Source: Rhodanobacter sp. 67-28
GTDB taxonomy: Bacteria; Pseudomonadota; Gammaproteobacteria; Xanthomonadales; Rhodanobacteraceae
Length of the DNA: 54,120 bases
Direction: 5' to 3'
Assembly (NCBI GenBank): GCA_001898415.1
Contig: MKTU01000067.1
Location: forward strand, 1-54,120
Shown one piece after another: positions 18,046-27,032 of the stretch. Made by a program: the position numbers and the translations under genes. Under the pieces are notes generated by a model. That model did not search any database and was not told the origin of the DNA. It worked only from the letters and a program-made list of their open reading frames with translations. The number at the start of each line of letters is the position of its first letter. Position 1 is the stretch's first letter.

Positions 18046-20487
18046 TCAGTGCGCGCGCTCGCGCACCGGCTTCACGTAGGTGTCGAACAGCTCGTCGATG
18101 CGGCGGTATTCGTCGTACCAGGAATCGGCGTGGACGAAGCCGTGGCGTTCCATCGGGTACAGCGACATCCAGAAGTTCTTCTTGTGCAGCTCGATGAAGC
18201 GCTGGTACAGCCGGATCGTGTCGCTGGCCATCACGTTGTTGTCGATCAGGCCGTGCTGCATCAGCAGCGGGTCGCGCAGGTTGGCGGCGTACGCGATCGG
18301 CGAGCTGGTCTTGTACGCCTCCGGGTCGAGCTGCGGGTCGTTGAGGATGTTGGAGGTGTACTCGTGGTTGTAGCTGGTCCAGTCGGTGACCGGGCGCTGC
18401 GCCGCGCCGGCGGCGAATTCGCCCGGCGCACGCAGCAGCGCCATCTCGGTCATGAAGCCGCCGTAGCTGCCGCCGTAGAGACCCACGCGCTGCGGGTCGA
18501 CGCCGTGGTGCTTGACCAGCCACGCCTTGCCGTCGAGCAGGTCCTCCAGTTCGGGGTGGCCCATGTTGCGGTAGATCGCGGTGCGCCAGTCGCGGCCGTA
18601 GCCGGCCGAGCCGCGGTAGTCCATGTCCAGCACCACGTAGCCCTGCTGGACCAGCAGGTTGTTGAACATCTGCTCGCGGAAATACGGCGTGGCCTGCAGC
18701 GTCACGTCCTGCAGGTAGCCGGCGCCGTGGATGAAGATCACCGCCGGGCGCGAGGCCGGCGCGGCGACCTCGTCGGCCGGGCCGTAGTACTTGGCATACA
18801 CCACCCCGGCGCCGTGCGCGGAGGGCACCTCGACGATCTTCGGCGCGATCCACGGGTGCGCCATGTAGGCGCTCTTCATGGTGTGGGTGAGTTCCTTCGC
18901 GGTGCCGCCGGCGGCGTCCACCACCGCGAGCTGGTCGAACCGGTACGGCGAGCCATGCAGCACGGCGAGCTGCCGGCCGTCGGGCGACAGCTCGAAGCCG
19001 TCGACGCCCTGGTACTGCGTCAGCCGGCTCAGCTCACCGCCGGCGGAAGGCACGCGATAGACGTCATAGCTGTACGGCGCCACCTTGTTGGCCAGCACGT
19101 AGAACCACTGGCCGTCCTCGCTCAGCTGCGGCGCGCTGACCTCGAACTTGCCGGCGCCGGTGAGCGCTCGCGCCTTGCCGTCGAGCGGCTTGGCATACAG
19201 CCGCGAATAGCCGCCCTGCTCGCTCAGGTACCACAGCGTGCGGCCGTCCTTGAGCCAGCCGAAATCGTTGAAGCTCCAGTTGATCCACGCCGGGTCGGTC
19301 AGCCGATGCTGGCTTGTCAGCACGTGCTGCGTGAAATCGACGCTGGCGATCCAGCGGTCCTTGTTGTCGATCGCGCGCAGTTGCACCGCCAGGTTCGCGC
19401 CATCCTCGCTCCACGCCAGGCCGCCCAAGTTCACCGTGACCGGCCGTACCTCGGGCGCCTTCAGCGCCTTGGCCTGGTCGGCCTTGCCGGCCTTCTCCAG
19501 CGCGGCCACCGTCTGCTTGCGCAGCGCCGCGAGCGGATCGGTCTTGATGCCGGGCAGCGCATCGGTCGTCAGCGGGTAGCTCTTGTGCTGCGCCAGGTCC
19601 AGCAGCAGCAGCGACTGCGGTGCCGGGTCGGCGCGGCCGACGTAGGTGCGCGCGTCTTCCGCCTCGGTGTAGCCGCTGTCGGTGACGTAATGGTTGACCA
19701 CCGGCGCCTTGCCGTCCTTGTACTGCCTGGGCTCGGTCACCAGCAGCAGCCAGCGGCCGTTCGGCGACAGCGTGCTGTTGACCGCCTTGATCTTGCCGCC
19801 CAGCCAGAACGGCCGCGGCGCCCGGCCGGCATCGGCCGCCTCCAGCGCCTGCGTGTGCTCGCGCACCGCTTCCTTGTCGGCCTTGATCGCGCGCAGCGTC
19901 TTGAACAGGTCCAGCTGCAGCTGGCCGAGGTCGTCGGGCTGCTTCGCCTGCGGGTCGTCGGCGAACTTCAGCTCGGCCACCGGCGCGCTGACGCCCTTCG
20001 CCAGGTCGTAGCTGTACCAGTCGTTGCCGGCGCGGTACTGCAGCGCGCGGCCGTCGGCGGAAAACTGCGGCGCGGACTCGCGCTGCGTGGTCAGGGTGAC
20101 CTGGCGGCGCTGGCCGCTGGCCAGGTCGACCAGGAAGATGTCATCGTGCAGGACAAAGGCCGCGTGCCGGTGCGCACGATCGAACACCGCCGGGCCGTCG
20201 GCGCCGGCCATCGCCGCCGGATCGAGCTTCACGCTGCTGCCGCTGGCCGGGTCGACGCGGTACAAGTCGCGCACCGAGCTGCCCTCGCGCTTCAGTTCGT
20301 AATAGAGGCTGCGGCCGTCCACGCTCCAGTAGGGATTCTCCACCGGCTGTCCCATCCAATCGGCGTCGGCCATGATGGTTTCCAGGTCCAGCGGGGTGGA
20401 TGCGCCGGCAGTCGGCGTGGCCGCCGCGGCAGGAAGCGCCAGCAGAGCGGCGAGGCTGGCGAGCAGCAAGCGATGCATGATCTTCAT
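18046..20487 (-). CDS. Secreted S9-family peptidase (dipeptidyl/acylaminoacyl-peptidase type)
   Basis: An 813-residue serine peptidase. The signal peptide (MKIMHRLLLASLAALLALPAAAA) directs it to the periplasm. A beta-propeller built of WD-like TolB repeats occupies roughly residues 40-560 and the alpha/beta-hydrolase domain is at the C-terminus. The catalytic triad is readable: GLYGGSYGGF with Ser674, LIDNN with Asp749, and MERHGF with His782. The start at 20487 follows a GGGGA; an internal ATG at 20478 is possible. It diverges from a second S9 peptidase at 20627, with about 140 bases between them for both promoters. Together they suggest a peptide-scavenging role. Confidence 0.94.
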   Translation of the reverse strand: MKIMHRLLLASLAALLALPAAAATPTAGASTPLDLETIMADADWMGQPVENPYWSVDGRSLYYELKREGSSVRDLYRVDPASGSSVKLDPAAMAGADGPAVFDRAHRHAAFVLHDDIFLVDLASGQRRQVTLTTQRESAPQFSADGRALQYRAGNDWYSYDLAKGVSAPVAELKFADDPQAKQPDDLGQLQLDLFKTLRAIKADKEAVREHTQALEAADAGRAPRPFWLGGKIKAVNSTLSPNGRWLLLVTEPRQYKDGKAPVVNHYVTDSGYTEAEDARTYVGRADPAPQSLLLLDLAQHKSYPLTTDALPGIKTDPLAALRKQTVAALEKAGKADQAKALKAPEVRPVTVNLGGLAWSEDGANLAVQLRAIDNKDRWIASVDFTQHVLTSQHRLTDPAWINWSFNDFGWLKDGRTLWYLSEQGGYSRLYAKPLDGKARALTGAGKFEVSAPQLSEDGQWFYVLANKVAPYSYDVYRVPSAGGELSRLTQYQGVDGFELSPDGRQLAVLHGSPYRFDQLAVVDAAGGTAKELTHTMKSAYMAHPWIAPKIVEVPSAHGAGVVYAKYYGPADEVAAPASRPAVIFIHGAGYLQDVTLQATPYFREQMFNNLLVQQGYVVLDMDYRGSAGYGRDWRTAIYRNMGHPELEDLLDGKAWLVKHHGVDPQRVGLYGGSYGGFMTEMALLRAPGEFAAGAAQRPVTDWTSYNHEYTSNILNDPQLDPEAYKTSSPIAYAANLRDPLLMQHGLIDNNVMASDTIRLYQRFIELHKKNFWMSLYPMERHGFVHADSWYDEYRRIDELFDTYVKPVRERAH

Positions 20488-20626
20488 TCCCCAGGCAAGA
20501 GAGCACCCTAACCTAGCGTTCGCCACGAGACGGGGAGTGTGCCGAAAGTCAGGGGAGCGCCGCCGCAGCGGCCGCGGTTGGCGCTACCCTCGCAGGTATT
20601 CGCGTCCTGCCCCGGAAATCCTCGCC

Positions 20627-22789
20627 ATGCGCCATGCCCCGCTCCTCGCCCTGTTGCTGCTTGTTGCCGACGGCGCCGTCGCCAGCCAGTTGCCCACGCA
20701 AGCCGTGCCGCACCAGGCGCCGCACCAGCAGGCACTGATCGGCGAATCGCCGCTCCTGCCGCCGCCGTCGCCGCAGCGCAGCGCGTCCAGCACCATCCAC
20801 GGCACGCGCGTGGCCGACCCCTACCGCTGGCTGGAAAACCCCGCCGACCCGGCCGTGCGCCAGTGGATCGCCGCGCAGAACGCCTACACCGAGGCGACGC
20901 TGGCGGCGATGCCGCAAGGCAAGGCGCTCACCGCGCGCGTGCAGCAGCTGGCGATCACCTCGACCACGCGCTCCGGCCCGGTGCTGGCCGGCGGCACCCT
21001 GTTCTACCTGCAGCAGACGCCGCCGCAATCGCAGCCGGTGCTGGTCGCGCAAGCCTGGCCGGAGGGCGCGGCGAGGACCCTGGTCGATCCGAACGCCGAC
21101 CACGGCGGCACCGCGATCACCGGCTACTGGCCCTCGCCGCACGGGCGCTATCTGGCCTACGGCACCGCCGAAGGCGGCAGCGAACTGACCACCCTGCACG
21201 TGCTCGACGTAGCCAGCGGCAAGACACTCCCCGACACCCTGCCCTGGGCCGGCGGTGGCACCACCCCGCAGGGCGTGGCCTGGGATACGGACGAGGCAGG
21301 CTTCAGCTATGTGCGCTTCGCGCCGCCGGCGGCGGGCCACGAGGTGGTGCAGTTCAACGCGACCCTGGTGCATCACGCGCTGGGCCGGGCCGCCGATACC
21401 GACACCGTGGTGTTCGGCCGCGGCTACTCGAAAACCGCCGAGTACGTGCTGGTGAACTCGCCCGCCACGGCGCAAGCCGCGGTGCTCGCCTACGACGGTG
21501 ATGGCGGCCCGGCCGAAGTGTTCCTGCGCCACGGCGCCGCATTCACGCGCGCACTCGATCGCCGCGCCAACGTGCGTACCGCCGCGTGGGTGAATGGACG
21601 GCTGTACGTGGCGTCGTTCGACGATGCGCCACGCGGCAGGATCGTGGCCGTCACCGACGACGGCAAGACCGTGCCGGTGCTGGCCCAGCGCGACGGCGCG
21701 ATCCAGCAGATCGCCCCGCTCGGCGACGGCTTCCTGGTGGTGCGCAGCCAGGGCCCGGACTGGTGGATCGAGCAGTACGACGCCGGCGCGAATTTCGTGC
21801 GCCGCGTGCCGCTGCCGGCGCAGGGCATAAGCATCGGCGACATCGCCTCCGAGTCGGGTCGGCCCGAGGCCCTGATCAGCTACGCCGGCTGGACCACGCC
21901 CACCCGCTGGGCGGCATACGACGGCAACCGGGGCACGCTGAAAACGGTGTTCGCGGTGCAGCCCGCCGCCGATTATTCGAAGGTGGTCGTGCAGCGCATC
22001 GAAGGAAGCTCGAAGGACGGCACCAGGATCCCGGTCACCGTGCTGTCGATGCCCGGCATCACGCCCGACGGCGCGCGCCCGACCATCCTGTACAGCTACG
22101 GCGGCTTCGACATCCCGATCAAGCCCGGCTTCATCGGCGCCAACCTGGCCTGGCTCGAACACGGCGGCGTGCTGGCCTACGCCAACATCCGCGGCGGCAA
22201 CGAGAATGGCCAGCAGTGGCACGCACAAGGCCAGAAGCTGCACAAGCAGAACGTGTTCGACGACTTCCACGCCGCCGCGCTGGCCCTCATCGACACGCAT
22301 TGGACCGACCGCGCCCACCTGGGCATTCTCGGCGGCAGCAACGGCGGCCTGCTGATGGGCACGCAGATCGTGCAGCACCCTGCCGACTACCGCGCCGTGG
22401 TCGCACGCGTGGGCATCTACGACATGCTGCGCCACGAGACCGACTTCGCCAACGGCCCGTACAACATCCCCGAGTACGGCAGCATCGCCGACCCGGCGCA
22501 GTTCAAGGCCACGCTCGCGTACTCGCCACTGCAGAACGTCACGCCGCACGCTGCCTACCCGGCCGTGCTGATGACCACCGGCGAGAACGATCCGCGCGTG
22601 GCGCCGTGGCAATCGCGCAAGTTCACCGCCGCGCTGCAGAACGCCACCTCCTCGCCCCAGCCGATCCTGCTGCTCACCCGCATGCACGCCGGCCACGGCA
22701 TCGGCGCCCCGTTCAGCCAGCGCGTCGGCGACACCGCGATCACCCTGACCTTCTTCGCGCACGAGCTGGGGCTGCCGGCCAGGAAATAG
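20627..22789 (+). CDS. Prolyl oligopeptidase (S9A), secreted
   Basis: A 720-residue prolyl-endopeptidase-like protein. It has a signal peptide (MRHAPLLALLLLVADGAVA), the N-terminal VADPYRWLENP segment typical of S9A enzymes, a seven-blade propeller, and a C-terminal hydrolase domain. The catalytic residues are GILGGSNGGLL with Ser571, TGENDPRV with Asp655, and MHAGHGIG with His690. ILYSYGGFDIP and NIRGGNENGQQWH are further S9A signatures. The start at 20627 was chosen because it gives the signal peptide directly. A palindrome follows the stop. Confidence 0.95.
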   Translation: MRHAPLLALLLLVADGAVASQLPTQAVPHQAPHQQALIGESPLLPPPSPQRSASSTIHGTRVADPYRWLENPADPAVRQWIAAQNAYTEATLAAMPQGKALTARVQQLAITSTTRSGPVLAGGTLFYLQQTPPQSQPVLVAQAWPEGAARTLVDPNADHGGTAITGYWPSPHGRYLAYGTAEGGSELTTLHVLDVASGKTLPDTLPWAGGGTTPQGVAWDTDEAGFSYVRFAPPAAGHEVVQFNATLVHHALGRAADTDTVVFGRGYSKTAEYVLVNSPATAQAAVLAYDGDGGPAEVFLRHGAAFTRALDRRANVRTAAWVNGRLYVASFDDAPRGRIVAVTDDGKTVPVLAQRDGAIQQIAPLGDGFLVVRSQGPDWWIEQYDAGANFVRRVPLPAQGISIGDIASESGRPEALISYAGWTTPTRWAAYDGNRGTLKTVFAVQPAADYSKVVVQRIEGSSKDGTRIPVTVLSMPGITPDGARPTILYSYGGFDIPIKPGFIGANLAWLEHGGVLAYANIRGGNENGQQWHAQGQKLHKQNVFDDFHAAALALIDTHWTDRAHLGILGGSNGGLLMGTQIVQHPADYRAVVARVGIYDMLRHETDFANGPYNIPEYGSIADPAQFKATLAYSPLQNVTPHAAYPAVLMTTGENDPRVAPWQSRKFTAALQNATSSPQPILLLTRMHAGHGIGAPFSQRVGDTAITLTFFAHELGLPARK

Positions 22790-22805
22790 CCCGCCTCCCG
22801 TCGCG

Positions 22806-22825
22806 GGAGCCCGCCGGCGGGCTCC
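22806..22825. terminator. 20-bp perfect palindrome after the prolyl oligopeptidase gene
   Basis: GGAGCCCGCC is followed directly by GGCGGGCTCC sixteen bases after the stop. The stem is perfect, but no T-run follows. It probably marks the transcript's 3' end before the esterase gene. Confidence 0.45.
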
Positions 22826-22889
22826 TGCGCATCGAGGCGGGGAACGCGACTGCTACGATGGTGCCCGTCTTCCACCATCCATCCGCCCC

Positions 22890-23555
22890 ATGATCCTCCC
22901 CACCGTCGAACACGAGACCGCCGCCAACCCCACCCACAGCATCATCTGGCTGCATGGCCTGGGGGCCGATGGCCACGACTTCGCGCCGATCGTGCCGGAG
23001 CTGGTGGACCCGGCGTGGCCGGGGCTGCGCTTCGTGTTTCCGCATGCGCCGGTGCGACCGGTGACGATCAACAACGGCATGCCGATGCGGGCGTGGTACG
23101 ACATCGCGGGTTTCGACGCGCGGGCACCCCAGGACGAGGCCGGCGTGCGTGCGTCGATCGCCGCGGTGGAGGCGCTGATCGCGCGCGAGCACCAGCGCGG
23201 CGTGCCCGCCGGGCGGATCGTGCTGGCGGGCTTCTCGCAGGGCGGCGCGATCGCGCTGGCTGCGGGCCTGTGCCACGCCCAGACGCTGGCCGGGATCGTG
23301 GCGCTGTCCACCTATCTGCCGATCGCCGAGGTGGTGGCGCGCGAGCGCAGCGCCGCCAATGCCGCGACACCGATTTTCCAGGCGCATGGCAGCGCCGACC
23401 CGGTGGTGGTCATGCAGCGCGGCATCGACTCGCGCGATCGTCTGCAGGCGCTGGGTTACGCGGTGGACTGGCACAGCTATCCGATGGCCCACGCGGTCTG
23501 CGCCGAGGAAATCGCCGACCTGCGCCGCTGGCTGGGCGCCCGGCTGGCCGCCTGA
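22890..23555 (+). CDS. Carboxylesterase / acyl-protein-thioesterase-like hydrolase
   Basis: A 221-residue alpha/beta-hydrolase of the phospholipase/carboxylesterase (EstB, human APT1-like) family, normal in length and without a signal peptide. WLHGLGADGHDF near residue 20 gives the oxyanion loop. The triad is GFSQGG with Ser116, HGSADPVV with Asp170 and PMAHAV with His201. It hydrolyses short acyl esters or thioesters in the cytoplasm; the true substrate is unknown. It starts 100 bases after the peptidase gene. Confidence 0.94.
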   Translation: MILPTVEHETAANPTHSIIWLHGLGADGHDFAPIVPELVDPAWPGLRFVFPHAPVRPVTINNGMPMRAWYDIAGFDARAPQDEAGVRASIAAVEALIAREHQRGVPAGRIVLAGFSQGGAIALAAGLCHAQTLAGIVALSTYLPIAEVVARERSAANAATPIFQAHGSADPVVVMQRGIDSRDRLQALGYAVDWHSYPMAHAVCAEEIADLRRWLGARLAA

Positions 23556-23563
23556 GGCGGCGT

Positions 23564-23586
23564 GCAGGACGGGCACCGCCCGCCGG
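23564..23586. repeat. Degenerate REP-like palindrome
   Basis: TGCAGGACGGGCACCGCC followed by CGCCGGC matches the window's REP unit (TGTAGGGCGGGCA...TGCCCGCCGGC) with a few changes. It sits in the gap between the esterase and the sensor kinase. Confidence 0.4.
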
Positions 23587-23619
23587 CTCCCGCCCGAACG
23601 CATGCGGCATACTTGCCGC

Positions 23620-24672
23620 ATGCCCGAACCCACGCCCGCCAGCGACGCCCGCGGCCGCGTCGAACACAGTCCGCTGCCGGACTTCTGCCAGCTGCCGGCG
23701 CTGTTCGCGCTGTTCGTGGTCGGCGCGCTGACAGTAACCGTGATGTGGCTGGCCCGCGACAATCGCCAGGACTGGGCCGCCTACAGCGTCAGCATGTTCT
23801 TCGTGACCTGGCTGGCGATGGTCGTGGCGCTGACGCTGTGCAAGCTGCGGCACCTGCTGCAACGTCTGCCCGGGCACATGCCGTACGTCGCGGTGTGGCT
23901 GCTGATCGTGCTGATCGTGCTGCTGGCCAGCGCCATCGCGCGCTGGCTCGACGGCGCACTGCAGACCGGCCTGATCGGCAGCCCGATGGCGGTCTTCGTG
24001 CGCGACAACACCATCATCGCCGCGCTGCTCGGCGCCGCCATGCTGCGCTACTTCTACGTGCTGGCGCAGTGGCAGGCGCGCCTCGCTGCGGTGGCGCGCG
24101 CGCAGGTGGAAGCCCTGCAGGCACGCATCCGACCGCACTTCCTGTTCAACAGCATGAACACCGTGGCCGCGCTGATCCGGGTCGACCCCGCCGCCGCCGA
24201 GCGCACGGTGGAGGACCTGTCCGAACTGTTTCGCGCCGCACTGGGCTCACCCGATCGCGGCGACGGCACGCTGGGCGAGGAGCTCGCACTGATCGAGCGC
24301 TATCTCGCGATCGAACAGCTGCGGCTGGGCCCGCGCCTGCGCATCCGCCGCGAACTGCACGAGCTGCCGGCGGATTTCCCGCTGCCGCGCCTGCTGCTGC
24401 AACCGCTGGTCGAGAACGCCGTGCGCCACGGCATCCAGCCGCTGCGCGAAGGCGGCGAGGTGGTGCTGCGCGGCGCGCGCGACGGTGAGGGCATCCGCAT
24501 CGAGATCAGCAATCCGCTGCCGCCGCAGCCGGGCGCGGCGGGCAACGGCCACGGCCTGCGCAGCGTGCGCCAGCGCGTGGCATTCCGCTACGGCCCGCGT
24601 GCGGTGGTCGAGGCTGCGCCGCAAGGCGATCACTATGTGGTCATGCTGCGCCTGCCGAGGGCATCGCCGTGA
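23620..24672 (+). CDS. Sensor histidine kinase, LytS/AlgZ type
   Basis: A 350-residue membrane kinase with four hydrophobic segments (about 26-46, 55-75, 88-108 and 130-150). The His_kinase domain follows, with RPHFLFNSMNTVAALI and phospho-acceptor His173. The ATPase part has the N box LLLQPLVENAVRHGIQPL and the G box NGHGLRSVRQRV. There is no periplasmic sensor domain of note. Its stop overlaps the regulator's start (TGATG at 24670-24674), so the pair is translationally coupled. It resembles Pseudomonas AlgZ/FimS, which controls alginate and type IV pili; the target here is not known. Confidence 0.92.
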   Translation: MPEPTPASDARGRVEHSPLPDFCQLPALFALFVVGALTVTVMWLARDNRQDWAAYSVSMFFVTWLAMVVALTLCKLRHLLQRLPGHMPYVAVWLLIVLIVLLASAIARWLDGALQTGLIGSPMAVFVRDNTIIAALLGAAMLRYFYVLAQWQARLAAVARAQVEALQARIRPHFLFNSMNTVAALIRVDPAAAERTVEDLSELFRAALGSPDRGDGTLGEELALIERYLAIEQLRLGPRLRIRRELHELPADFPLPRLLLQPLVENAVRHGIQPLREGGEVVLRGARDGEGIRIEISNPLPPQPGAAGNGHGLRSVRQRVAFRYGPRAVVEAAPQGDHYVVMLRLPRASP

Positions 24673-25376
24673 TGCGCGTGCTGATCGTCGACGACGAACC
24701 GCTGGCCCGCGCGCGCATGACCGCGCTGCTGGGCGAATGCGGCGACACGCAGCTGGTCGGCACGGTCGCCGACGGCGAGGCCGCGCTGGCCGCGCTCGAC
24801 GAACTGCAGCCCGACGTGCTGCTGCTGGACATCAACATGCCGGGCATCGACGGCGTTTCCGTAGCCCAGCGACTCGCCGGCAGGGCACGGCCGCAGGTGA
24901 TCTTCTGCACTGCGTACGAGGCGCACGCGCTGCAGGCGTTCGAGCTTGGCGCAGCGGATTACCTGCTCAAGCCGGTGCGGCTGGAACGCCTGCGCGATGC
25001 CCTGCAGCGTGCGCGGCGGCGCCTCGACGACAGCCCGCGCGAGTCGACCGCCTTCCTGCACGGCCGCCTGCGCGGCGAGGAGGTGCGCATCGCCTTGCAC
25101 GACGTGTTGTGCCTGCTTGCCGAGGAGAAGTACGTGGTCGTGCAGCACGCCGGCGGCGAGCTGCTGATCGAGGAATCGCTGCGCCAGCTGGAGGAAGCCT
25201 GGCCTGACCAGCTGATCCGCCTGCACCGCAATTGCCTGGTGCCGCGCGCGCGCCTGGTCGGGCTGCGCAGCCTGGCCGACGGCCGCGTGCTGGCCCGCCT
25301 CGACGGCAGCGAACACAGCCCGGAGATCAGCCGCCGCAACCTCGCCGCGGTGCGTCGCTGGCTGCGCCTGGGCTGA
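24672..25376 (+). CDS. LytTR response regulator, AlgR type
   Basis: This 234-residue regulator has an N-terminal receiver domain (VDDEP with acidic residues at 7-8, LLLDINMPGIDG with phospho-acceptor Asp53, YLLKPV with Lys100). A C-terminal LytTR DNA-binding domain spans about 130-232, with LLAEEKYVVV, FIRLHRNCLV-like LIRLHRNCLVPRA and ISRRNLAAVRRWL. It pairs with the kinase upstream. An imperfect GC hairpin (GGCGGA/TCCGCC at 25385-25398) follows the stop. Confidence 0.94.
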   Translation: MRVLIVDDEPLARARMTALLGECGDTQLVGTVADGEAALAALDELQPDVLLLDINMPGIDGVSVAQRLAGRARPQVIFCTAYEAHALQAFELGAADYLLKPVRLERLRDALQRARRRLDDSPRESTAFLHGRLRGEEVRIALHDVLCLLAEEKYVVVQHAGGELLIEESLRQLEEAWPDQLIRLHRNCLVPRARLVGLRSLADGRVLARLDGSEHSPEISRRNLAAVRRWLRLG

Positions 25377-25412
25377 GCGCGCACGGCGGACATCCGCCGC
25401 CGAAAGGAACCG

Positions 25413-25634
25413 TCAGCCCACGCCCGGTGGCGTTGTTCGGTGACGTGCAGGCCAGACCACGGCCTGGGCGACGATCACGCTCTCGCCATTGAAGGTCGCC
25501 GCGGGCGATCCGTGCAAGACGTAGCCGAGCGCCAGCGCCTCGCTGACCCGATGGCAAAACCCGGCATCGTCAGGGCCGGTAAGGATGCGATAGGCAGGAA
25601 GCCCTGGCGGCGGCGCGGAAGTCGAGGGAGGCAT
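25413..25634 (-). CDS. Small DUF1737-like protein
   Basis: From the ATG at 25634 this 73-residue protein has a Pro-rich head followed by YRILTGPDDAGFCHRVSEAL and a short beta segment ending VIVAQAVVWP. That pattern is characteristic of DUF1737 proteins, whose function is unknown. The frame stays open to 25688, but the shorter start gives the family-like length. It converges on the response regulator gene. Confidence 0.7.
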   Translation of the reverse strand: MPPSTSAPPPGLPAYRILTGPDDAGFCHRVSEALALGYVLHGSPAATFNGESVIVAQAVVWPARHRTTPPGVG

Positions 25635-25958
25635 GGGCGCGGATCGAACTCTCGGGGGAACCAGGCTGCAGGCTAACGCAGGAATCACCTCTCGGCGAAG
25701 TCACGCGCGGCTTGCCGTTGTTCCGTGCAACCGAAGTTCGCGGACAGGCCTGCTCGCCGATCGGGAAGTCCGATGGATGCCCGCCTGCGCGGGCATCGCG
25801 TCCGTGGAACCCGATGCGCGCCCGGGCGTGCGAATTGCGCGGCAAACCATCGGGGAAGGGGTCAAGCACGTCACCCGCAAGCCACCGGCCTGACCATGAC
25901 GATATCGCGCTGCGGATCGCCGCCGAGCGAAAAGACGTGATCACCCACTTGACGCCGC
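25635..25958. other. Intergenic stretch with one palindrome
   Basis: No convincing gene was seen here. A nine-base stem, GATGCCCGC (25776-25784) and GCGGGCATC (25789-25797), belongs to a dispersed proteobacterial palindrome type. The open frames crossing this region lack family features and read like shadows. Confidence 0.5.
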
Positions 25959-26648
25959 TCATGCAGTCACCCCGAAGATCGCCCCGGCTGCCGCGGTTAA
26001 GGCCATTGCCAGCGCGCCCCAGAAAGTAACGCGCAGCACGGATGCAAGTGCCAGGGCGCCGCCTGTGCGCGCCGCCAGCAGGCCTAGCAATGCAAGGAAG
26101 AACAGTGAGCTGCCTGCGAGGCCCCACATGAGTGTGGCGCTTGGGAGCACGAGTACCATCAGGAGTGGCAGCGCCGCACCCGTCGCGAATGTCCCGGCAG
26201 AAGCGAATGCAGCCTGGACTGGCTTGGCAGCCAACGTATCGGAGATGCCGAGCTCGTCCCTCCCGTGCGCCCCGAGCGCGTCGTGAGCCATGAGTTGGGT
26301 GGCAACACTCGACGCCAATGACCTGTCCAGCCCCCGCTGTACATAGATCGACACCAATTCGTCATGCTCCTGGTCTGGATTTGCGGCCAACTCCTTGCTC
26401 TCGCGAGCCAAGTCTGCGCGCTCGGTGTCAGCCTGTGAGCTGACCGAGACATACTCACCAGCAGCCATCGACATGGCGCCGGCAACCAGGCCAGCGACTC
26501 CTGCGACGAGAATTGCTCTCGTACCTGCTCCGGTGGCGGCAACCCCCAACACAAGGCTCGCGGTAGAAACGATACCGTCGTTTGCCCCAAGCACGGCAGC
26601 GCGAAGCCAGCCTGTTCGGTGTGTTCGATGCCTTTCGCTGTGCCTCAT
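25959..26648 (-). CDS. VIT1/CCC1-family membrane transporter
   Basis: A 229-residue membrane protein of the vacuolar iron transporter family, which exports Fe2+ or Mn2+ from the cytoplasm. The N-terminal pair of hydrophobic helices carries LGANDGIVSTASLVLGVAA and AGAMSMAAGEYVSVSSQADTE, both family signatures. The cytoplasmic helical region is about 70-145, and three further hydrophobic segments run to the C-terminus. It lies just beyond the last attC on the same strand as the cassettes and starts 36 bases after that attC. It is either the old chromosomal neighbour or a cassette gene whose own attC has been lost. Confidence 0.9.
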   Translation of the reverse strand: MRHSERHRTHRTGWLRAAVLGANDGIVSTASLVLGVAATGAGTRAILVAGVAGLVAGAMSMAAGEYVSVSSQADTERADLARESKELAANPDQEHDELVSIYVQRGLDRSLASSVATQLMAHDALGAHGRDELGISDTLAAKPVQAAFASAGTFATGAALPLLMVLVLPSATLMWGLAGSSLFFLALLGLLAARTGGALALASVLRVTFWGALAMALTAAAGAIFGVTA

Positions 26649-26673
26649 GCATTCTCACCTTGCGGTATGGGCC

Positions 26674-26970
26674 TCATGGCGACGCCTGACGCTGGAATTG
26701 AGCAGCGGCGAAGCCATCCGCCTGGAACGATTTGTCAGGCCACCGGATGCGCAAATGCGTCGGGCCGGCCGCATTCTTTGCAACGACAAGCAACAACAGG
26801 TAACGCGCCGGCAGGGACATTTGGCGCTGCAGTGCGATTCCACTGCCCGCTACCAAGTGAATCATCGGGTTCGCCGTTTGCCCATCGGGCCTGTCTGGTG
26901 CGGCGGCCGCCATCCCAGTCAGGTGCGAAGGCTCTTCAAGCTCTCCCGCACATCTGATGCATCGTGGCAC
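26674..26970 (-). CDS. Possible second ORF of cassette 22
   Basis: A 98-codon frame begins with GTG at 26970, preceded by GGGAG, and runs through the attC into its left flank. Its last twenty or so residues are therefore translated attC. The first residues hold a C-x2-C pair (PRCIRCAGE). The rest is not recognised and is GC-rich, so this may be non-coding filler downstream of the GFA gene. Confidence 0.3.
   Translation of the reverse strand: MPRCIRCAGELEEPSHLTGMAAAAPDRPDGQTANPMIHLVAGSGIALQRQMSLPARYLLLLVVAKNAAGPTHLRIRWPDKSFQADGFAAAQFQRQASP
26684..26740 (-). repeat. attC of cassette 22 (array end)
   Basis: Boxes are GCCTGAC and GTCAGGC rather than the GCCTAAC/GTTAGGC of most other sites, 57 bases. 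The internal arms (CAGCGGCGAAGCCATCCGCC) diverge most from the consensus. It is the site farthest from attI. Confidence 0.8.
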
Positions 26971-27032
26971 GAATGCTCCCGGTCCTGGGCGGAGGCCTGA
27001 TGGCTGCGCTCAGACGGGCCACAGGCTCGTCC

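Noticed and set aside
25888..25944. GCCTGAC at 25888 as a possible attC of a VIT-gene cassette
   Set aside because: No GTTRRRY or GTCAGGC partner lies at the expected distance, and no internal palindrome is present.
26990..27025. GCCTGAT...CAGGC stretch as a remnant attC between the two frames of cassette 22
   Set aside because: It is too short and lacks the arms seen in all other sites. The GTCAGGC pairing of 26740 and 27431 shows one single cassette.
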